Source: Gammaproteobacteria bacterium (GTDB lineage: Bacteria > Pseudomonadota > Gammaproteobacteria > Pseudomonadales > Azotimanducaceae). Taken from it: DNA of 64,000 bases. The stretch spans positions 1 to 64,000 of the forward strand of contig NZGG01000015.1 in assembly GCA_002690865.1 (NCBI GenBank). The letters run 5' to 3'. A model generated the notes under the pieces. It saw only the letters and a list, made by a program, of their open reading frames with translations. It was not told the origin of the DNA and searched no databases. Shown piece after piece: positions 38,667-48,891 of this stretch. The position numbers were made by a program, and so were the translations under genes. Numbering within the stretch: position 1 is the stretch's first letter; the number at the start of each line of letters is the position of its first letter.

Positions 38667-40035
38667 TTCTGCGTCTTGCTGCAAATATAGCGGTGCGGAC
38701 CACTTCTGGTGCTGTCCCTCCTAAATGTCGACGCGAGTTTATTGAGCCTTCAAGCGAAAGGTCGAGATCTTCTTGGATTAGCCCGTTATATTTTTTGAGT
38801 TCCTGCGTGCTCAGTTGTCCGAGATCGATATTACGCTCTATAGCAACTTTAACAATCTTGCCTACCACCTCGTGCGCATCGCGAAATGCCAATCCTTTTT
38901 TAACCAAGTAGTCTGCTAAATCTGTGGCCGTTGAATGGCCACTAAGCGCTGATTTCAACATATTATCTTTTTTTGTTTGGATCGCAGGTATCATATCAGC
39001 GTAAGCAGAGAGACAGCTCAATATTGTTTGGACGGAATCGAAGAGTGGTTCTTTATCCTCCTGATTATCTTTGTTGTAGGCTAATGGTTGCGCTTTCATC
39101 AGGGTTAGCAATGTTATAAGTCCACCAAATACCCTGCCTGATTTTCCTCTGACGAGTTCTGCGACATCCGGGTTTTTTTTCTGGGGCATGATAGAGGATC
39201 CAGTGCAGAAGCGGTCTGGCAAATCGATAAAATCGAACTGTGGAGAAGCCCATAATATAAGTTCTTCTGCCCACCGAGAGAGGTGGACCATAAGGATACT
39301 AGCAGCTCCTGTAAATTCGATGGCAAAGTCTCGATCGCTAACGGCATCCATAGAATTATTAGATAATCTCTCGAATTCGAGCAGTTCTGCTGTTAGTTCC
39401 CTATCGATTGGATAACTTGTTCCTCCCAGAGCTGCAGCTCCCAGAGGCGAGGTATTTACTCGTTTGCGGCAATCTTGGAATCGTTCGTGGTCACGACAGA
39501 TCATTTCGAACCATGCCATAAGGTGATGACCAAATGTTATGGGTTGTGCGATTTGAAGATGAGTTAACCCTGGCATGATTGTGTCTACCTCACGTTCCGC
39601 TATATCAAGGATTCCAAGCTGGAGTTCCAGTATTTTCTCCTGAATCTTATCTATTGCATTCCGAAGATAGAGGCGTATGTCTGTGGCTACTTGATCGTTT
39701 CTTGATCTTCCCGTATGCAGTTTCTTACCAGTCTCGCCGATTAGTTCAGTGAGTGCGCGCTCGATATTCATATGCACATCCTCGAGAGCAATCGACCATT
39801 TGAATTGATTCTTAACGATTTTGTCGTTTATCTGGTTCAACCCATTGATAATCTCCTTCGTTTCATCACCTGTGAGAATTCCCACTTTGTGGAGCATTTT
39901 GGCATGGGCAATTGATCCTTCAATATCATATTTCGCTAATTCTTGATCAAATTCCACTGAGGCAGTGAAGCTCTCTACGAAGGAGTCTGTGGCTTCTTCG
40001 AATCGTCCATCCCAAGGTTTTGTTTTTTTAGTCAT
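38650..40035 (-). CDS. argH: Argininosuccinate lyase
   Basis: ArgH cleaves argininosuccinate to arginine and fumarate. The 461-residue fumarase-superfamily protein has the signature [12 protein letters not shown] with the catalytic serine, plus [13 protein letters not shown] and [16 protein letters not shown]. It is a single gene here; its 3' end overlaps cyaY by 17 bases. The 250-base gap to the divergent hemC contains the promoters of both, but I could not place them confidently. Confidence 0.98.
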   Translation of the reverse strand: MTKKTKPWDGRFEEATDSFVESFTASVEFDQELAKYDIEGSIAHAKMLHKVGILTGDETKEIINGLNQINDKIVKNQFKWSIALEDVHMNIERALTELIGETGKKLHTGRSRNDQVATDIRLYLRNAIDKIQEKILELQLGILDIAEREVDTIMPGLTHLQIAQPITFGHHLMAWFEMICRDHERFQDCRKRVNTSPLGAAALGGTSYPIDRELTAELLEFERLSNNSMDAVSDRDFAIEFTGAASILMVHLSRWAEELILWASPQFDFIDLPDRFCTGSSIMPQKKNPDVAELVRGKSGRVFGGLITLLTLMKAQPLAYNKDNQEDKEPLFDSVQTILSCLSAYADMIPAIQTKKDNMLKSALSGHSTATDLADYLVKKGLAFRDAHEVVGKIVKVAIERNIDLGQLSTQELKKYNGLIQEDLDLSLEGSINSRRHLGGTAPEVVRTAIFAARRRINSAS

Positions 40036-40285
40036 TTAACTTTAACTGGAAGGTAAGTTCTAATGGATATTGCAAGTATAGCAGCTACTTTGTAAAAACC
40101 GCATCGCTAGAAAGCGCTTCTTAAGATAAGTATTATTTATTGAGTATTTAATTGTTAGTAATTGTCCTCATCAGATTTTGAGATGGAACAGATGATTCTT
40201 AAATTTAAGTCCTTGGAGAAACCTCGACGGAACTATTGTTTAACTGTGCTAATCTCCATTTGGTTAATAAGTAGTAAGCAGAATA

Positions 40286-41212
40286 ATGTCTGAACTTTTG
40301 CGTATAGCTTCGAGGAAAAGTGCTCTTGCGCTTTGGCAGGCAAATTATGTGCGTAATGAGCTCATCGAATCTCATCCTGCGTTAGATGTAGAAATTTTGG
40401 GTTTTACTACGGAAGGAGACAGAAATCAGTTAGATTCTCTTAGTAAGATTGGTGGGAAGGGGGTATTTCTGAAGGAATTGGAGCATGCCTTACTTGAGGG
40501 TGAAGCAGATATAGCTGTGCATTCGATGAAAGATGTACCTGGTGTGCTTCCTGATGGGTTAGAAATTGGGGCAATTTGTGCTAGAGCTGACGCTAGCGAT
40601 GCATTGGTCTCTCGGAAAGATATAGGATTAAGTCAGCTTGAGGAGGGATCGAGAATAGGTACGTCGAGTTTAAGACGAAGACTTCAGCTATTAGCCATGT
40701 TTCCAAATTTGGAATACGTAGACGTTAGGGGCAATGTAGATACTAGAATCCATAAGCTTAATACTGGAGATTACGATGCTATCGTTCTTGCCACGGCGGG
40801 GTTATGTCGATTAGGGCTTGCGGGAAGAATTACTGAACGGATTAGTACTGATGTGTGCATACCTGCAGCAGGCCAGGGTGCTGTTGGCATTGAATGTAGG
40901 TCACATGATAAGAGAGTGAGAGATCTAATAGCTCCTTTAACTGATCGGCGTACCGAGATCTGTCTTGCCTGTGAACGCAAAGTTACGGCTCATCTAAATG
41001 CAGATTGCAGCCTGCCTTTAGCTGTATACGCTACTTTGTCAAATGATGAGATTCAGATAAAATCTTTTGTAGGTGATATAAAAAGTCCACATGTGATACG
41101 CAAATCTATCAAGGGGCTCATTCATAATGGCAGCCAAATTGCTGAGGAACTTGCCGAGAGTCTGTTAGCTGATGGTGCTGCTTCAATCCTTCGAGGAATA
41201 AATGAATCGTGA
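40286..41212 (+). CDS. hemC: Porphobilinogen deaminase (hydroxymethylbilane synthase)
   Basis: HemC polymerises four porphobilinogens for heme synthesis. The 308-residue protein has IASRKSALALWQANYV, the active-site segment HSMKDVPGVLPDGLEIGA, and RGNVDTRIHKL. The dipyrromethane cofactor cysteine lies in HLNADCSLPLAVYA; the usual GGC context is ADC here, but the cysteine is kept. It overlaps hemD by 4 bases, opening hemC-hemD-hemX-hemY. Confidence 0.97.
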   Translation: MSELLRIASRKSALALWQANYVRNELIESHPALDVEILGFTTEGDRNQLDSLSKIGGKGVFLKELEHALLEGEADIAVHSMKDVPGVLPDGLEIGAICARADASDALVSRKDIGLSQLEEGSRIGTSSLRRRLQLLAMFPNLEYVDVRGNVDTRIHKLNTGDYDAIVLATAGLCRLGLAGRITERISTDVCIPAAGQGAVGIECRSHDKRVRDLIAPLTDRRTEICLACERKVTAHLNADCSLPLAVYATLSNDEIQIKSFVGDIKSPHVIRKSIKGLIHNGSQIAEELAESLLADGAASILRGINES

Positions 41213-41931
41213 CTAAGGGTGTTATTATTACTCGTCCACTCGGGTATAACGACACGCTAGGCCGGCTCCTCTGTGAAAAAGGATATCGTGTTTTGGAACG
41301 CCCACTGCTATCAATAAAACCTATTAATTTTACACGCGCTATGAAGTATAAAGCGATGAATCTTAATACCTATGATGTAATCATTTTCGTAAGTCGAAAT
41401 GCTGTCAGTCATAGCCTCGCTCACCTAAGGAATTTTTGGCCAAAGTGGCCGGCAGATCTAATATGGTGTGCTATGGGAGAAAAAACAGCAGAAGATTTAA
41501 ACAGTCATGCTGTAGTGGCAAATTATCCTGAAGAGCAGGGGGCAGAAGGGCTATTCGATATGATAGATTGGCAAGACATAAATAAGGTTCTAATCATTCG
41601 AGGTAAAGGGGGACTTGAAACCTTACATGACCGACTCCAAAGTCGCCTTGTTAATGTAGATTATCTTGAAGTGTACGAACGGATATCGAACCGTTACTTT
41701 AGGCTCGAGCAAGAGATCGTGGATTTGAATTTGGAAATAGTTATCCTTACCTCTGGTGATGCGCTTAAATCATTATGTGCATCTGTTGGTTCTGATACTC
41801 TTACTAAACTAACTGCGCTGGTCCCAACGGAACGTATTGGTGAGTTAGTAAAGCAAAGTGGTATAAAAAAATTAGCAGTAAGTGGTAGTTTAAGTGATGA
41901 GGCTGTTTTGAATACGCTAGCCTCTATATAA
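41209..41931 (+). CDS. hemD: Uroporphyrinogen-III synthase
   Basis: HemD closes hydroxymethylbilane with ring D inversion. The 240-residue sequence is weakly conserved, as usual for the family. It shows the start GVIITRPLGYNDTLGRLL, VIFVSRNAVSHSL, a central KVLIIRGKGGLETL, and LEVYERI. Position between hemC (4-base overlap) and hemX (12 bases further) makes the assignment secure. Confidence 0.93.
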   Translation: MTKGVIITRPLGYNDTLGRLLCEKGYRVLERPLLSIKPINFTRAMKYKAMNLNTYDVIIFVSRNAVSHSLAHLRNFWPKWPADLIWCAMGEKTAEDLNSHAVVANYPEEQGAEGLFDMIDWQDINKVLIIRGKGGLETLHDRLQSRLVNVDYLEVYERISNRYFRLEQEIVDLNLEIVILTSGDALKSLCASVGSDTLTKLTALVPTERIGELVKQSGIKKLAVSGSLSDEAVLNTLASI

Positions 41932-41943
41932 AAGGTCTAGGTA

Positions 41944-43011
41944 ATGGCGGACGAAAAAGATCAACAAGCTCTAGATGAAGTGAAAAATGATAATACTTCT
42001 TTTTTTAGTCCAACGAGAGATTGGTTGGCGCGCTTCTTCTCTTTTATTGCCATGGTTATTGCAGGTTATACATGTTTTCTTTTGTATGAAGATAAACTAA
42101 CGACTCAAGAGATTTTATTATTTTCGGGAGAGCTAACACGTTTAGATTCTTCTATCGAGCAAAAGCAATTGGAGTTACGGCGAGATACGGATGCTGCAAT
42201 AAAAGCCTTATCGAAAAAGCAAGCGGATGAGCTGGATACGATAAAAAGAAACCTTCAGACAACGTTGCAAAAAAATCCATCCGCAAGTAGCACCTCTGAA
42301 ACAAACTGGCTAATAGCAGAGGTTGAATATTTAATTAGGATGGCTAGTCAGCGGATTTTAATGGATAGAGATCCGATCGGCGCGATGGCGCTACTAACTG
42401 CGGCGGATCAAATACTCGAGTCTGAGGAGCCCCTGAGAAGTCATTCGTTACGTAAATCTCTCGCTAGTGATATCTTGATTTTGAAGGCAGTCAAGCAACT
42501 TGATACTGAAGGGATCTACTTACGATTGAACGCGCAAATTCATTTGGTGCAAAATTTAGTTCGCCCCGTTCAGGAATTTAAACTTCAGACTGAAAAAAAA
42601 CGTTCAGATGCTAAAGATATAGATAGTGTTTCAGGCCAAGAACTGAGTTTTGGACAGCGGGTTGCAGCCTTATTTTCGGCTTATGTCGATTTCCGAAGAC
42701 AGTCTGATGTGATAGCACCAATTTTACCTCCAACCGAAGAGCAGTACTTACGACAAAATTTAGTTTTCAATTTACGGCAAGCGCAGATGGCCTTATTGAG
42801 ACAGGAAACAGAAGTATTTCAGGCATCACTTAGTGACGCATTACAATGGTTAGATCGATTTTTCCAAACCGAGCATCCAACTACTTTTGCAATGCTTGAG
42901 GCTTTGACCGAGTTACGAGAACTTGAATTAGATCAGAATTTACCTGACATTTCTGGATCTGTTCAAGAAGTGCGTAACCTTTCTCGAACTGCAAATAAGT
43001 CCCTCCAATGA
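41944..43011 (+). CDS. hemX: HemX family membrane protein (uroporphyrinogen-III C-methyltransferase-annotated)
   Basis: The 355-residue protein has a short cytoplasmic N-terminus, one membrane segment (about residues 31-50), a coiled-coil region (residues about 65-105, rich in K, E, Q), and a periplasmic helical domain. HemX is conserved next to hemD and hemY in gammaproteobacteria. The methyltransferase label sometimes attached to it has no motif support here. A role in organising heme synthesis is inferred. The stop overlaps the hemY start by 4 bases. Confidence 0.88.
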   Translation: MADEKDQQALDEVKNDNTSFFSPTRDWLARFFSFIAMVIAGYTCFLLYEDKLTTQEILLFSGELTRLDSSIEQKQLELRRDTDAAIKALSKKQADELDTIKRNLQTTLQKNPSASSTSETNWLIAEVEYLIRMASQRILMDRDPIGAMALLTAADQILESEEPLRSHSLRKSLASDILILKAVKQLDTEGIYLRLNAQIHLVQNLVRPVQEFKLQTEKKRSDAKDIDSVSGQELSFGQRVAALFSAYVDFRRQSDVIAPILPPTEEQYLRQNLVFNLRQAQMALLRQETEVFQASLSDALQWLDRFFQTEHPTTFAMLEALTELRELELDQNLPDISGSVQEVRNLSRTANKSLQ

Positions 43012-44159
43012 ATCGCTTAGTATTGATGCTTGTCTGTAGTTTACTTGCAGCGTTTATAGGCACGCTGATTGCTAGAGATCCTGGATATGTTTTAGTTTCA
43101 TACGGTGAATATCTATTCCAGACGAGTCTATGGATAATGGTGTTACTTATCGGCATATCCTTTATCGGTTTGCATTATTTTCTCCGTTCGTTAAAATTTT
43201 TTTTAAGGGGTTCTGCTGATCTAAGAAAGTGGAATTATTCAAGAAAGACTTCTAAGGCAGATGATTACGCACGCGAAGGACTTTTATTATTTGCTGAGGG
43301 GCAATATTCTCGCGCAGAGCAATTCTTATTAAAGGGAATATCTATTCATCCCTATCCTGCATATCTCTATCTCGTTGCTGCAAAAGCTGCCGAAGGACAG
43401 AACAATCCTCAAAAGCGAGAGTTGTTACTTCGCAAAGCTAGAGAGTCTGAGAGCCGATTCACTACTGCAGTAGCAATTACTGCTGCAGAGATGGCTAATG
43501 CGCGTGGTGATTGGAAGGTCTCTTTGAACTACTTAGAAAATATTCCGGATACAGATATTTCACTAGGACTAAAGCGAGACGCGTTAATGGGTCAGCATGA
43601 TTGGAAAAGTCTTCAGGCACTTATGCCGAGCTTGCAGGCAAGAAGATTGAACGATGTAGATTTTGAGAAGAGGTTTGCTTTACGTTATCTTCGCAATAAA
43701 ACGCTTTCGGATGAATCTCGCAAAGCCCTGATGAAAAAAGTTTCTGCAAGTGTCCGTGAAGATCCGGATATCGTATTGCAATATATCTCCTCTTTATCTG
43801 AAGAAAAGGTCGCTGAGGTAAGTCTTCGAAAAATTATTAATCGTGGATCTTGGCGATCGGATTATATTCTTGCTTATTCAAATTTGGGCAGAGAAACTCT
43901 TTTGGTGAGATTGAAATTTGCAAATTCCTGGTTAAAAAATCATAGTACAAGCCCCGATTTACAATTAGCTTTGGCAAAAATGTATCTTAATGCGGGCGAT
44001 ACTGGAAAGGCTAGGCAGGCGTGCTTCAGCAGTATTCAAATTCGTCCATCAAAAGCGGCTCTTGAGATGATGGCGACTTTCCTGTCCGACGAGGGTAACT
44101 ACAAGGAGAGTAATAAATATTTTAAGCGAGCTTTAGACTGGAGTGCTCTATCGAGGTAA
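43008..44159 (+). CDS. hemY: HemY family TPR membrane protein
   Basis: The 383-residue protein has two N-terminal membrane helices (about residues 2-20 and 40-60) and a C-terminal array of tetratricopeptide-like helices, including REGLLLFAEGQYSRAEQFL and QLALAKMYLNAGDTGKARQA. It is the fourth gene of hemCDXY and is unrelated to the oxidase also called HemY in Bacillus. Its 3' end overlaps the convergent flavoreductase gene by 12 bases. Molecular function is not established. Confidence 0.9.
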   Translation: MNRLVLMLVCSLLAAFIGTLIARDPGYVLVSYGEYLFQTSLWIMVLLIGISFIGLHYFLRSLKFFLRGSADLRKWNYSRKTSKADDYAREGLLLFAEGQYSRAEQFLLKGISIHPYPAYLYLVAAKAAEGQNNPQKRELLLRKARESESRFTTAVAITAAEMANARGDWKVSLNYLENIPDTDISLGLKRDALMGQHDWKSLQALMPSLQARRLNDVDFEKRFALRYLRNKTLSDESRKALMKKVSASVREDPDIVLQYISSLSEEKVAEVSLRKIINRGSWRSDYILAYSNLGRETLLVRLKFANSWLKNHSTSPDLQLALAKMYLNAGDTGKARQACFSSIQIRPSKAALEMMATFLSDEGNYKESNKYFKRALDWSALSR

Positions 44160-44864
44160 ATACGAGAACATGTCAGAAAATATATTATGCTCTCTCATTC
44201 CATGTGCTTTGAAAGCATCGCGTGTGGCATAGACCATATCTGGTCCACCACTGACATAGATGATTAGATTTTGTAAAGTTTTGAAATCCTGTAGCACGGC
44301 ATTACTAACAAGTCCGGTTCTTCCTTGCCAGTGTGGCGACGTTTCTGGCTTACTAATAACGGGAATATATCTAAAATGTTTATTTTGTCGTTCCCAAGTT
44401 TTCCACAGTTCGTCCAAATAAAGATCAGAGTCACTTAAAACGCCCCAATATAAAAATACATCGCCCACATGGCCAATATGCATCAGATATTCAAAAATAC
44501 TCTTCATTTGAGTGACCCCAGTACTCGCAGCGATAAGAAGTAGCGAATGTTTCGGAGGCTTCTCGATGTAGCATTTCCCTATAGGGGCCTCTATGCAGAT
44601 TTTCTGGGAACTGTTGATTAGTTTTTCAATCTCAAGAGAGCCTCTCGATTGAGGGGTCGGTCGAATATGAAGCTCTAGTGACTTGGTTTCGTGGGGAGAG
44701 CTCGCTATAGAAAAAGGGCATCGATTATCGGGCAATATAATTTCTAGATACTGACCCGCTTTGAAATTGAGTTTTTCCCCTTCTGGTAAGTCTAGGATAA
44801 CTTTCCTTGTATCTTTATTAAGGTAAGTTACAGAAGAGGTATCGCAATAAAGCCTTTTGGGCAT
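44148..44864 (-). CDS. FNR-fold NAD(P)H-dependent flavin/ferredoxin-type reductase (Fre-like)
   Basis: The 238-residue protein has a flavin-binding beta-barrel with the R-x-Y/F-S-like segment RCPFSIASSP and a nucleotide domain with LIAASTGVTQMKSI and VSGGPDMVYATRDAF. It lacks any 2Fe-2S domain, so it resembles NAD(P)H-flavin reductase Fre or the reductase half of larger enzymes. It lies 8 bases after rho on the same strand; Pseudomonas has a related reductase and ubiD near rho. The physiological acceptor is not evident. Confidence 0.82.
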   Translation of the reverse strand: MPKRLYCDTSSVTYLNKDTRKVILDLPEGEKLNFKAGQYLEIILPDNRCPFSIASSPHETKSLELHIRPTPQSRGSLEIEKLINSSQKICIEAPIGKCYIEKPPKHSLLLIAASTGVTQMKSIFEYLMHIGHVGDVFLYWGVLSDSDLYLDELWKTWERQNKHFRYIPVISKPETSPHWQGRTGLVSNAVLQDFKTLQNLIIYVSGGPDMVYATRDAFKAHGMREHNIFSDMFSYLPR

Positions 44865-44872
44865 CTCCTCGA

Positions 44873-46132
44873 TTAGTTCCTTTTCATTGAAGAGAAAAAT
44901 TCCTCATTAGTTTTACTTTTACGCAACTTATCCAAAAGGAATTCGATAGCGGCAAGATCGTCCATTTCATGCAGGATCTTCCTTAAGATCCATACTTTCT
45001 GTAGTTGTTCATCCGTCATAAGCAGGTCTTCTTTTCGTGTTCCTGACCGCCTTATATTGATAGCCGGATATACACGTTTCTCTGCAATTTTTCTTTCTAA
45101 GTGTAATTCTAAGTTACCTGTACCTTTAAATTCCTCGTAGATAACTTCATCCATCTTAGACCCAGTATCAATTAAACAGGTTGCTATGATAGTGAGGCTA
45201 GCACCTTCTTCCAAATTTCTTGCTGCACCGAAAAACCGTTTAGGTCTCTCTAGCGCATGCGCATCCACTCCACCAGTTAGAACCTTACCGGATGCAGGGA
45301 TAACGGTGTTATAGGCTCTCGCGAGACGGGTTATCGAATCAAGTAGTATGATTACGTCTGTTTTATGCTCCACGAGACGTTTGGCTTTTTCGATAACCAT
45401 CTCTGCGACCTGCACGTGACGCGATGGAGGCTCGTCAAATGTGCTCGCGACTACTTCGCCTCTCACTAATCTTTGCATTTCAGTTACTTCTTCGGGCCGC
45501 TCATCAATAAGTAAAACAATAAGGTGGCATTCTGGATTATTTCTCATTATTGATTGAGCGACATTTTGTAAAATGAGTGTTTTACCAGCTTTAGGAGGAG
45601 ATACAATGAGGCCTCTTTGTCCTTTCCCTATCGGTGCTGTTAGATCAATTATGCGTGCGGTGAGATCTTCTGTTGAACCATTGCCAGCCTCTAGGCAAAG
45701 CGGGATGTCTGGATGGAGGGGAGTTAGATTCTCGAAAAGAATTTTATTTTTTGATTCGTTGGGATCAGCAAAGTTTATCTTATCCACTTTTAACAGTGCG
45801 AAGTAACGTTCAGAATCCTTGGGTGGTCTAATCTTTCCAGACACGGTGTCACCGGTTCTCAGATTGAATCGTCTAATTTGGCTAGGTGAAACGTAGATGT
45901 CATCTGGGCCAGCAAGATAAGAACTATCAGGTGATCTTAGAAATCCAAAACCATCTTGAAGGATCTCTAGAGTGCCATCGCCAAAGATTGGTTCTCCACT
46001 TTTTGCATGTTTTCTAAGGACGTTTGCGATGATTTCCTGTTTGCGAGACCGCCCGAGATTATCCATACCCATTTCATGGGCTATTTGTAGTAATTCAGGT
46101 ATAGGTTTGGTTTTCAGATCTGTTAAGTTCAT
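44873..46132 (-). CDS. rho: Transcription termination factor Rho
   Basis: Rho is a hexameric RNA helicase that terminates untranslated transcripts. The 419 residues (identical in length to E. coli) include an N-terminal helix bundle, the cold-shock-like RNA domain with [22 protein letters not shown], Walker [13 protein letters not shown], Walker [17 protein letters not shown], and the Q/R loops. It follows trxA after a 219-base leader. The many convergent overlaps without intrinsic terminators in this window suggest heavy reliance on Rho. Confidence 0.98.
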   Translation of the reverse strand: MNLTDLKTKPIPELLQIAHEMGMDNLGRSRKQEIIANVLRKHAKSGEPIFGDGTLEILQDGFGFLRSPDSSYLAGPDDIYVSPSQIRRFNLRTGDTVSGKIRPPKDSERYFALLKVDKINFADPNESKNKILFENLTPLHPDIPLCLEAGNGSTEDLTARIIDLTAPIGKGQRGLIVSPPKAGKTLILQNVAQSIMRNNPECHLIVLLIDERPEEVTEMQRLVRGEVVASTFDEPPSRHVQVAEMVIEKAKRLVEHKTDVIILLDSITRLARAYNTVIPASGKVLTGGVDAHALERPKRFFGAARNLEEGASLTIIATCLIDTGSKMDEVIYEEFKGTGNLELHLERKIAEKRVYPAINIRRSGTRKEDLLMTDEQLQKVWILRKILHEMDDLAAIEFLLDKLRKSKTNEEFFSSMKRN

Positions 46133-46351
46133 TTTTACATTTTTGAGTTTAGTGAGAGATCTACGCGACTGCGTAAGATTGTTTGTTGTTTAGAATTTTT
46201 GAATTTATTTAGAGCTACTTTTAGACAAGTTCGGCGAACTTATTTTTTTTGTATTTAAGACAAGTGAGCGAAGCGCGTAAAATGCTTTGTTTTGAAAGCC
46301 TTGTCAACCTTTTTTTCGGCTACCATCTTTTTAATTATACTATCTATCTTG
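46133..46351 (-). other. rho leader / trxA-rho intergenic region with inverted repeats
   Basis: This 219-base stretch contains two inverted repeats. One pairs AAGTTC and GAACTT around GGC (46227-46241). The other pairs GACAAG (46260-46265) with CTTGTC (46301-46306) around an inner GCTTT/AAAGC. Neither is followed by a T-run in the rho direction, so they are not convincing terminators of trxA. In E. coli rho is autoregulated through its leader, and a similar role is possible here by inference only. Confidence 0.35.
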
Positions 46352-46675
46352 CTAAATATTACTGTCTAGGAAAGCTGTCAGCTGTGATTTTGACAAAGCT
46401 CCCACTTTAGTCGCCTCAACCGCGCCATTCTTAAATAACATCAACGTTGGTATACCTCGAATTCCATATTTTGGAGGGGTATCTGAATTTTCATCGATGT
46501 CCAGCTTACAAACTTTCATCTTGCCCTTGTATTCAGAAGCTATTTCTTCTAACACCGGTGCTATAACCTTGCACGGTCCGCACCATTCCGCCCAATAGTC
46601 TACTAAAACCGGGAGGTCTGCATTTAGGACTTCATTCTCAAACGTACCATCAGAGATATGGCTAATTTCTGACAT
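46352..46675 (-). CDS. trxA: Thioredoxin 1
   Basis: TrxA is a cytoplasmic protein disulfide reductase. The 107-residue protein has the active site [11 protein letters not shown] and the cis-proline loop [14 protein letters not shown]. The trxA-rho order is conserved in gammaproteobacteria. Confidence 0.98.
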   Translation of the reverse strand: MSEISHISDGTFENEVLNADLPVLVDYWAEWCGPCKVIAPVLEEIASEYKGKMKVCKLDIDENSDTPPKYGIRGIPTLMLFKNGAVEATKVGALSKSQLTAFLDSNI

Positions 46676-46759
46676 TTTTTCTCCATAAAACTAAGCTATC
46701 ACGAAGTCTATATCCTAAGCTGCTATTCATTTTTTAACAATCCTAATTTACAAAAGTCT

Positions 46760-47773
<1,014 letters not shown>

Positions 47774-47783
47774 TTAAGAAGGC

Positions 47784-48281
47784 CTAGTCCGGCCTCGGCT
47801 GCAGCAATTGAGTTATGTTAAGAAGAATTAGACCAATAAAACCAATGAGCGTCCAGCCAGGTATGCTTATTCCTAGAAAAGTCCAGACAACTTCAGCACA
47901 TGAACCATCTCCTTCCAAAATCATCTTGAGAACTTCTATCGGAGTAAATATATCGATTAAGTACTCGAGACCTGGACCACAAGCAGGAGCTTGGTCTTCA
48001 GGTAGGCTTTGAAGCCATAGATGCCTGACACCCAACACGCTACCAATTCCCGATAGGACTATACCAATGAGCCCGAAAATTCGTATACCCCTGACTTGTG
48101 GTTTAACTAGAAAAGCGATGAGCGAAACTAAGCCCGTTGCCAAAATTAGAATTCTCTGCAGTATGCAAAGGGGGCAAGGCTCAAGACCCATAGAGTACTC
48201 CATATAGAGCGCTACTAAGATAAGACCAAGACAGCCTAAAAATATTATTGCATTTATGCTGCGAGAGTTTGGTGCTTTCAT
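47784..48281 (-). CDS. dsbB: Disulfide bond formation protein B
   Basis: DsbB is a four-helix inner-membrane protein that reoxidises DsbA and passes electrons to quinones. I start at ATG 48281 (165 residues, MKAPNSRSINAIIFLG); a longer frame reading back to 48335 would overlap acpH and add unlikely residues. The first periplasmic loop has CPLC in LEPCPLCILQR. The second loop has its two cysteines in APACGPG and DGSCAEV. It pairs functionally with DsbA at 28631. Confidence 0.93.
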   Translation of the reverse strand: MKAPNSRSINAIIFLGCLGLILVALYMEYSMGLEPCPLCILQRILILATGLVSLIAFLVKPQVRGIRIFGLIGIVLSGIGSVLGVRHLWLQSLPEDQAPACGPGLEYLIDIFTPIEVLKMILEGDGSCAEVVWTFLGISIPGWTLIGFIGLILLNITQLLQPRPD

Positions 48282-48294
48282 AACTAGTGTACCT

Positions 48295-48891
48295 TTAATT
48301 TGGATGGTAATGTTCCTGAATCCAAGAGTCGGCAAAATCCTGTAGTTCCGGGAAAAAAAGGAGGAAATCCCTTTCTAATTCTAACTTAAATATCTCAAAC
48401 TGAGAGTAACCCGAGGTTAGAGGATTTTCCCTTTTTAATTTCTTTGAAAGGTAAGTCAGAGATCTTCTGATGAATGCCGCATCAACGTATTTTTCCATCA
48501 ATCTTTTTTTTCTCATTCGTTCTATTTGTTCTCTTACTGGACTTAGTTGGATCTCTGTATGACAAATGACCTCGTCCATCGTATCGCGACAGAAAACCTG
48601 TAATGAGCGCCTATCAAAATAACTCCAGTTAAGCGCTAGGAAATGATCGAATACGATATCAGTGATTATGCCCCCATATCGGCGATACTTCGGATGGAAC
48701 CTTGCGTGACTAGCTTGAACTAAAGGATGAGAATCGGTGTACGCATCGATCACACGATGCAAACGAATTCCCGATTCGATCTCCTTTCCGAATTGTCCGA
48801 CTAATTTACCTTTGACATGATCGGCTAGTATATTTCCGACGAGTAATTTCGGACGCCCACCAGCGAGTTTAAAGTGCGCTAGGTAGTTCAC
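48295..48891 (-). CDS. acpH: Acyl carrier protein phosphodiesterase
   Basis: AcpH hydrolyses the 4'-phosphopantetheine group from holo-ACP. The 198-residue HD-like protein starts MNYLAHFKLAG and includes NILADHVKGKLV, GIRLHRVIDAYTDSHP and GIITDIVFDHFLALNW, the histidine and aspartate segments of the family. It overlaps the end of gshA by 4 bases. Confidence 0.92.
   Translation of the reverse strand: MNYLAHFKLAGGRPKLLVGNILADHVKGKLVGQFGKEIESGIRLHRVIDAYTDSHPLVQASHARFHPKYRRYGGIITDIVFDHFLALNWSYFDRRSLQVFCRDTMDEVICHTEIQLSPVREQIERMRKKRLMEKYVDAAFIRRSLTYLSKKLKRENPLTSGYSQFEIFKLELERDFLLFFPELQDFADSWIQEHYHPN

Noticed and set aside
46227-46250. Plus-strand hairpin followed by eight T's as a terminator
   Set aside because: No plus-strand gene ends nearby, so I list it only as part of the rho leader repeats.
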